From a virus, in the IMG/VR virus record IMGVR_UViG_3300022937_003904, positions 1-38,037 of that record: a stretch of 38,037 nucleotides of DNA; one strand, written 5' to 3'. Below, in pieces: positions 33,986 through 38,037 of the stretch. The translations under genes and the position numbers were made by a program. Every line of letters begins with the position of its first letter. Within the stretch, counting starts at the first letter, position 1. Below the pieces are notes generated by a model that had not been told where the DNA came from, did no database searches, and saw only the letters and a program-made list of their open reading frames with translations.

Positions 33986-34969
33986 ATGAGAGAACTTAGC
34001 CCAGAAATAGAAGAGAAGCTAGCTAGGATTGAGTCTATGGTGGGTAATACTCCACTCTTAAAGCTAGATTTTGTCTTTCATAACAAACCAGTCAGCATCT
34101 TTGCCAAATACGAAGCTGTAAATTTTTCAGGTAGCATCAAAGATCGAATGGCAATTAAGATCTTAAGACATGCATACACTACAGGCATTTTAAACCCAGG
34201 AGATTTGATAGTAGAGGCAACGTCTGGAAATACTGGAATTGCCTTTTCAGCAATGGGTGCATTCCTCGACCATCCTGTTAAGATCTACATGCCTGAGTGG
34301 ATGAGCGAGGAGAGAAAAGCTCTCATGCGTCTTTATGGTGCTGAAGTTGTTGAAGTTACTCAAGAACAGGGTGGATTCCTAGGATCAATGGAAATGGCAG
34401 CCGCTGATGCCGAAAAAGAGGGTGTGTTCTGCCCGTCTCAATTTTCAAATTGGCAAAACGTTGAGGCACATAGAGAGACAACAGGCCCAGAAATAGCAAA
34501 GGCTTTTGCAGATCTTGGTCTTCGCCCGGATGCTTTTGTTGCTGGTGCTGGAACTGGCGGTACGATCATGGGTGTGTCTTCCATCCTTAAGATGGAAAAC
34601 ATAAACCTTAAATCTCATCCAGTTTTTCCATTAAATCACGAGGAAAACGGCGGCACGCATAGAATAGAAGGGATCGGAGATTCTTTTGTCCCAAAGATTC
34701 TAAAGCTAAATGCTCTACATTCAGAAATAAGAGTAGATGATGAAGATGCAATTGTTGTCGCCCAAATGCTAAATCAGAAAGGGCTTTCAGCAGGAATCTC
34801 CTCAGGAGCAAATGTCTGGGCAGCTCTTTCTATTGCATCAAAAGGTGGCAAAAACGTCGCAACGGTTTTGTGTGATTCTGCAATGAAATATTTAACTACT
34901 GATCTTTGCAAGCCTGCAAAAAAAGCTATGGGCGATTTAAAGTTTGTAGGATTTGATCGAGTTGACTGA
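33986..34969 (+). CDS. cysteine synthase (O-acetylserine sulfhydrylase family, PLP)
   Basis: A 327-residue fold-type II PLP enzyme that forms cysteine from O-acetylserine or a relative. It has MVGNTPLLKL, SGSIKDRMA with the PLP lysine, the TSGNTGIA Asn loop and GTGGTIMGV, the phosphate-binding loop. SAGISSGANV and VLCDSAMKY follow. The frame is open back to 33875 (overlapping the AT-hook gene), but ATG 33986 gives the family-length N-terminus. Its ribosome site is weak (GGAAC). The exact subtype (CysK, CysM or cystathionine beta-synthase-like core) is uncertain. A host-derived metabolic gene of this type can support sulfur or redox balance during infection. Confidence 0.88.
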   Translation: MRELSPEIEEKLARIESMVGNTPLLKLDFVFHNKPVSIFAKYEAVNFSGSIKDRMAIKILRHAYTTGILNPGDLIVEATSGNTGIAFSAMGAFLDHPVKIYMPEWMSEERKALMRLYGAEVVEVTQEQGGFLGSMEMAAADAEKEGVFCPSQFSNWQNVEAHRETTGPEIAKAFADLGLRPDAFVAGAGTGGTIMGVSSILKMENINLKSHPVFPLNHEENGGTHRIEGIGDSFVPKILKLNALHSEIRVDDEDAIVVAQMLNQKGLSAGISSGANVWAALSIASKGGKNVATVLCDSAMKYLTTDLCKPAKKAMGDLKFVGFDRVD

Positions 34970-34994
34970 TATTTATAATTTGCGGAGATATCAA

Positions 34995-35408
34995 ATGAAT
35001 TACTCACCAGCTGCAGGCGTCGTTATTATTAAGCATCAAGAAGGGGAGCACGATGTTGTGTGCCTCTTAACACATACTGGCAAGATTGATCTAACGAAGG
35101 GAGTTATAGATCCCGGTGAAAAACCTTTTGATACAGCCTTAAGAGAAGCTGAAGAAGAAGCTTCAATCACAGAGCTAGATTTTAAGTATGGTGAAGAACC
35201 CTTGGTACATGATGCAACGACAATGTATGTTGCTGAGACAGCGCAAGAACCAGAAATTCAAAGAAATCCTCATACAGGTTTGTTCGAGCACAAAGCAGTG
35301 ATTATGGTACCACTGAGAAAGCTCGTAAATGACCCCAGGCTTCTCGAATATCTTAGGCCTGCTGTGGACTATGCTTACGAACTCGTTTATAACGAACCCC
35401 CAATGTGA
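34995..35408 (+). CDS. Nudix hydrolase
   Basis: A 137-residue Nudix protein. The frame opens at TTG 34953, but GGAG at 34984-34987 points to ATG 34995. The Nudix box is G-VIDPG-E-KPFDTAL-REAEEEAS, complete except that the usual Gly near the end is Ser. The strand MNYSPAAGVVII is typical of the bis(5'-nucleosyl)-tetraphosphatase and related classes. Substrate is unknown: oxidised nucleotides, dinucleoside polyphosphates or mRNA caps are all possible. Confidence 0.82.
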   Translation: MNYSPAAGVVIIKHQEGEHDVVCLLTHTGKIDLTKGVIDPGEKPFDTALREAEEEASITELDFKYGEEPLVHDATTMYVAETAQEPEIQRNPHTGLFEHKAVIMVPLRKLVNDPRLLEYLRPAVDYAYELVYNEPPM

Positions 35409-35427
35409 ACATTTAGACCCACTAAAG

Positions 35428-35433
35428 TATAAT
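35428..35433 (+). promoter_or_regulatory. putative promoter -10 box upstream of dnaJ-like gene
   Basis: TATAAT in a 45-nt gap, followed by GAGG and GTG 35454. No convincing -35 or TG extension. Confidence 0.35.
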
Positions 35434-35453
35434 CAATAGTCTGTGAGGTGCAT

Positions 35454-36482
35454 GTGAACAACTTGTACGAAGTACTTGGTATAGATAAAACCGCCTCAGA
35501 TAAAGACATTAAAAAAGCTTACAGAAATCTTGCGAAGAAGCTGCATCCAGATACATCAGATGATCCTAATGCCGAAGAAAAATTCAAGGAAATAAGCGCT
35601 GCTTACTCTGTTCTTAGCGATCCTCAAAAGAGAAATAATTACGACAAGTACGGCACAGCTGACCCACCTACTACAGGATTCAATCAAGGCCCAATGCCTA
35701 ACATTGATGACTTTTTTGGTGGGTTCGGAGGTAATTTTGAAGACTTGTTTGGCAGGAATTCTAAAAGAAGCTCTGGGCCTCAAAGAGGCACAGACATTAA
35801 AGCCCAGGTCGTCATTACACTAGAACAGGCATCAAATGGCGGAGAAGTTACGATCAACTATGACAAGATAGCTAAGTGCGGTACTTGCAATGGGAAAGGA
35901 TCTGAGACGGGTGATGTTAAGGTATGCGGAGCTTGCAATGGTGCAGGAAGCACAACGCACCAGCAAGGATTCTTTACTTTTACCTCTTCTTGTCAAAAGT
36001 GTGACGGCCAAGGAAAAGCTGTAATAGATCCGTGCATATCCTGCAACGGTAAAGGCGTCTCAAGAAAACATAAGAACGTAAGCGTAAAAATTCCCGCAGG
36101 AATCTCAGATGGAGCAGTCGTCAGATTAAAAGGAATGGGTAATGAAACCAAGTATGGTTATCCAGGAAATTTGCTCCTCGTAGTTCATGTTGCCAAAAAT
36201 GAAAACTTTGAAAGAATTGGAAATGATGTTCATGCTGAGTTGTGGCTAAGCGTAAGCCAAGCTATGTTAGGTGATATCGTAAAAATAAAAACACTATCAG
36301 GCGAAACTAAAAACTTAAATGTTCCTGCAGGAACACAGCATGAAGACAAGTTAAAAATCAAAGGCGCCGGAATCAAAGACGGAGATCATGTCGCCATCGC
36401 CAAAATTAAAATACCGCAATACTTGACACCCAAGGAGAAGGACTTAATTGAAGAGTTCCAAAAAATTAGAAAAGATCAATGA
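35454..36482 (+). CDS. dnaJ: DnaJ-type Hsp40 co-chaperone
   Basis: A full type I J-protein of 342 residues. The J domain carries HPD at residues 31-33, followed by a Gly/Phe region (about 75-100). The zinc centre has all four CxxCxGxG units ([32 protein letters not shown]), and the two C-terminal substrate domains are present. GTG 35454 with GAGG is preferred to GTG 35448. It would recruit and stimulate an Hsp70; none is encoded here, so host DnaK is the likely partner. It could load substrates on phage ClpB (25245). Confidence 0.95.
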   Translation: MNNLYEVLGIDKTASDKDIKKAYRNLAKKLHPDTSDDPNAEEKFKEISAAYSVLSDPQKRNNYDKYGTADPPTTGFNQGPMPNIDDFFGGFGGNFEDLFGRNSKRSSGPQRGTDIKAQVVITLEQASNGGEVTINYDKIAKCGTCNGKGSETGDVKVCGACNGAGSTTHQQGFFTFTSSCQKCDGQGKAVIDPCISCNGKGVSRKHKNVSVKIPAGISDGAVVRLKGMGNETKYGYPGNLLLVVHVAKNENFERIGNDVHAELWLSVSQAMLGDIVKIKTLSGETKNLNVPAGTQHEDKLKIKGAGIKDGDHVAIAKIKIPQYLTPKEKDLIEEFQKIRKDQ

Positions 36483-36900
36483 TTGGCATCCTCCAAAATC
36501 TCCTTACGGTTTGATTCAAGAAGAATTATATGAAGATCCGTGGAAGATACTCGTTGCGTGTGTTTTTTGTAATTTGACAAGGAGATTTACAGCTGAGCCC
36601 ATCATGCGAGAGTTCTTTGATCTGTATCCTACACCAAATGATGCGATGAATGCGAACGCTTCGCGCTTGGAAGAGATGCTCAAGCCTATCGGGCTTAGCG
36701 CCAGAAGAGCAAAGACACTAATCAGAATGTCTAAAGAATACTTGGAAAAAGACTGGAAAGAGCCTATAGAGCTTTACGGTATTGGCAAGTATGGAAATGA
36801 TGCGTGGAAGATATTTTGTACACCTGACTGGAAAAATGTACAGCCAAAGGATCACGCTTTAAATTGGTATCACGATTGGCTAATTGCCAATTATGCATAA
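36448..36900 (+). CDS. MBD4-like HhH-GPD DNA glycosylase
   Basis: A 150-residue endonuclease III superfamily enzyme, starting at TTG with AAGGAG 10 nt upstream and overlapping dnaJ by 35 nt. It reads like the catalytic domain of MBD4, a thymine/uracil glycosylase acting at G:T or G:U mismatches. [24 protein letters not shown], the hairpin [13 protein letters not shown] (109-120) and [13 protein letters not shown] align, with catalytic Asp135. There is no iron-sulfur cluster motif, as in MBD4. It would excise deaminated cytosine or methylcytosine products, or a modified pyrimidine. The similarity is by memory of MBD4 sequence. Confidence 0.82.
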   Translation: MKSSKKLEKINDWHPPKSPYGLIQEELYEDPWKILVACVFCNLTRRFTAEPIMREFFDLYPTPNDAMNANASRLEEMLKPIGLSARRAKTLIRMSKEYLEKDWKEPIELYGIGKYGNDAWKIFCTPDWKNVQPKDHALNWYHDWLIANYA

Positions 36901-36901
36901 T

Positions 36902-36907
36902 TATAAT
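36902..36907 (+). promoter_or_regulatory. putative promoter -10 box upstream of 36936
   Basis: TATAAT one base after the previous stop, followed by GAGAGGA and ATG 36936. No clear -35. Confidence 0.35.
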
Positions 36908-36935
36908 AGAAGAGAAATCTTCAGAGAGGAATAAA

Positions 36936-37127
36936 ATGAAGCAAGACGATTTACAACAGATTGTTGAAGTAAGGCAACACTTGGTTGAATTCTACGGTGC
37001 GCTTGGGCAGAAACGTTCACCTGGCGCAGATATCGGAATTCTTAAACAGAGTGATGTTGCTCATGAACTTGAACAGCTAATCAGAAAAGTTGATACTGTT
37101 CTCGCACCTTATGTCAATTTCGAGTAA
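36936..37127 (+). CDS. small hypothetical protein
   Basis: A 63-residue helical protein; ATG 36936 follows GAGAGGA, although the frame opens at 36864. It contains DLQQIVEVRQHLVEFY and ELEQLIRKVDTVL. No family is recognised. Confidence 0.5.
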   Translation: MKQDDLQQIVEVRQHLVEFYGALGQKRSPGADIGILKQSDVAHELEQLIRKVDTVLAPYVNFE

Positions 37128-37129
37128 AC

Positions 37130-37345
37130 ATGTACGAGATCATCACACCCCCATACGAGGTCGTGGAGATCTATGTCGAATGGATAAATGAGTGTGCTGA
37201 TATGTCTGACCATTTCCGAATTATAGGAGACTTAAAGTCTGCAAAGGAGTGGGAAGCTTCCATGATAGAAGCCCAAGAAGCAATGTCAGAATATTTAACA
37301 ACTCTTCAATCACAAGTAATATTCAATAAATACGGAAAGGGGTAA
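37130..37345 (+). CDS. small hypothetical protein
   Basis: A 71-residue protein starting 2 nt after the previous stop, mostly helical with several acidic residues and a WINECAD segment. No function is recognised. Confidence 0.5.
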   Translation: MYEIITPPYEVVEIYVEWINECADMSDHFRIIGDLKSAKEWEASMIEAQEAMSEYLTTLQSQVIFNKYGKG

Positions 37346-37349
37346 AAAA

Positions 37350-37694
37350 ATGCCATCTTCATCTAGAACAAGTTTGAGCGCTCTGGAACTTGAACACCCA
37401 TCAAACGCGCCTACTAACCAAACAACTAAAGCCGAAACAGGCAATACAAGTGAGAGCACAGAAGATGTGCTTGAGACTGTGGGTTTGATCAATCAGAAAG
37501 TTAATGATGCAACTGAGCCTGCACAAGCAATCATCAATTCTCTCGCTGTTGAGCCTGATGTAGAAAGTGCAACAAAGACTAGAAAGCGTCGCGCTAAAAA
37601 GTCGACAAGCACAAGAACAGATACGACTAAGTCTAAGACGACTGCTCGCTCTAGAAAAACTACGAAGTCATCAAGAAAAACAAAGACAACCTAA
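37350..37694 (+). CDS. basic Ser/Thr/Lys/Arg-rich histone-H1-like protein
   Basis: A 114-residue protein starting at ATG 10 nt after GGGG. The N-terminal half is acidic and Ser/Thr-rich. The C-terminal 40 residues are a low-complexity Lys/Arg/Ser/Thr tail (TRKRRAKKSTSTRT and similar) that should bind DNA without a fixed fold. It may condense or coat phage DNA. Nothing in the sequence gives a defined family. Confidence 0.6.
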   Translation: MPSSSRTSLSALELEHPSNAPTNQTTKAETGNTSESTEDVLETVGLINQKVNDATEPAQAIINSLAVEPDVESATKTRKRRAKKSTSTRTDTTKSKTTARSRKTTKSSRKTKTT

Positions 37695-37702
37695 GGGGTT
37701 AA

Positions 37703-38037
37703 ATGAACTCGATCTGGGTGGGCTTTTATTCACCTCCTTTGCGCAATTGGCGCCATAAGATCGTTGCATGGTGGACTAAGAGTCCTCTTGTTCATTCTGA
37801 GCTCATACTTCCTGGCGGAATCACCGCCGGAATTTGTCCAGAAGGTGAAGGTGTTGTGAGGATGGTCCAAGAGGACCGATCTGAACACGAGTACTGGAAA
37901 AAGGTTGAGCTTAAAGTTGATGATCACCAGCTAAAAAATATATTCAGATTCTATGAGCAAACAGCCGGACAGCGATATGACTGGATCGGGATGTTAATAT
38001 CACAATTCGTGCCGTACATGATCAAGCATGATCGGAA
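37703..38037 (+). CDS. papain-fold (NlpC/P60-like) protein, 3'-truncated by window end
   Basis: The frame opens at ATG 37703 after AAGGGG and stays open to the last base, so only 111 residues are seen. Reading it gives NSIWVGFYSPPLRNW, then LVHSELIL, GITAGICPEG, and YDWIGMLISQF near the end. The His in VHSEL followed later by YDWIGM is the pattern of permuted NlpC/P60-like peptidases, whose Cys would lie beyond the window. Function and catalytic completeness are therefore open. Confidence 0.55.
   Translation, partial: MNSIWVGFYSPPLRNWRHKIVAWWTKSPLVHSELILPGGITAGICPEGEGVVRMVQEDRSEHEYWKKVELKVDDHQLKNIFRFYEQTAGQRYDWIGMLISQFVPYMIKHDR

Noticed and set aside
33982-33987. TATAAT just before cysteine synthase
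   Set aside because: It overlaps the ATG itself, so it cannot be the -10 of a promoter for that gene.

Overview
The window looks like an interior stretch of a large, tailed double-stranded DNA phage genome (a jumbo-phage-like virus of a Gram-negative host). About 57 genes all lie on the + strand and are packed almost without gaps, with many 1-35 nt overlaps. Many are small proteins of unknown function, mixed with phage-type nucleotide metabolism, replication and repair genes. No terminase, capsid, portal or tail gene is recognisable here, and no tRNA, CRISPR array, insertion sequence or convincing rho-independent terminator was seen. The Gram-negative host is inferred from an encoded signal-peptide outer-membrane-type barrel and from a murein amidase. 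No host genus can be named from sequence alone.

Layout. 1-4846: replicative DNA polymerase III alpha subunit (5' truncated by the window), a P-loop kinase fused to a minimal thymidylate-synthase-like domain, and a DUF2452 protein. 4847-9388: sugar-nucleotide epimerase, a large protein with a nucleotidyltransferase motif, an ADP-ribosyltransferase-like protein, and IMP dehydrogenase/GMP reductase. 9468-12903: murein amidase, thymidine kinase, DHH phosphoesterase, an outer-membrane-type protein with foreign-looking codon use, and dCMP deaminase. 12953-20980: mostly small or acidic proteins with short amphipathic N-terminal helices. This stretch also holds an Fe/Mn-superoxide-dismutase-like protein, a ribbon-helix-helix protein, membrane and coiled-coil proteins, an FtsZ/tubulin-like GTPase and a pterin-dehydratase-like protein. 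21034-25208: a ligase-fold protein next to a HIGH-type nucleotidyltransferase, a PD-(D/E)XK nuclease and acidic proteins. 25245-32694: ClpB, flap exonuclease, a zincless Fpg/Nei glycosylase, GroEL and a eukaryotic-type phosphomannomutase-like HAD enzyme. 32724-38037: a YkuK/DUF458 RNase-H-like protein, an AT-hook coiled-coil protein, cysteine synthase, a Nudix hydrolase, DnaJ, an MBD4-like DNA glycosylase, a basic histone-like protein and a papain-fold-like protein cut by the window end.

How the genes may work together. Four themes stand out: (i) pyrimidine supply or modification (kinase/TS-like fusion, thymidine kinase, dCMP deaminase); (ii) base repair and oxidative stress (two DNA glycosylases, Nudix, SOD-like, flap nuclease, cysteine synthase); (iii) protein folding (ClpB, GroEL, DnaJ, with no GroES or DnaK here); (iv) a possible cytoskeletal or DNA-positioning cluster (RHH, coiled-coil and membrane proteins, FtsZ/tubulin-like GTPase). 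Transcription is probably driven from short intergenic gaps carrying a TGTGnGTATAAT-like box. Roughly a quarter of the genes start at GTG or TTG.
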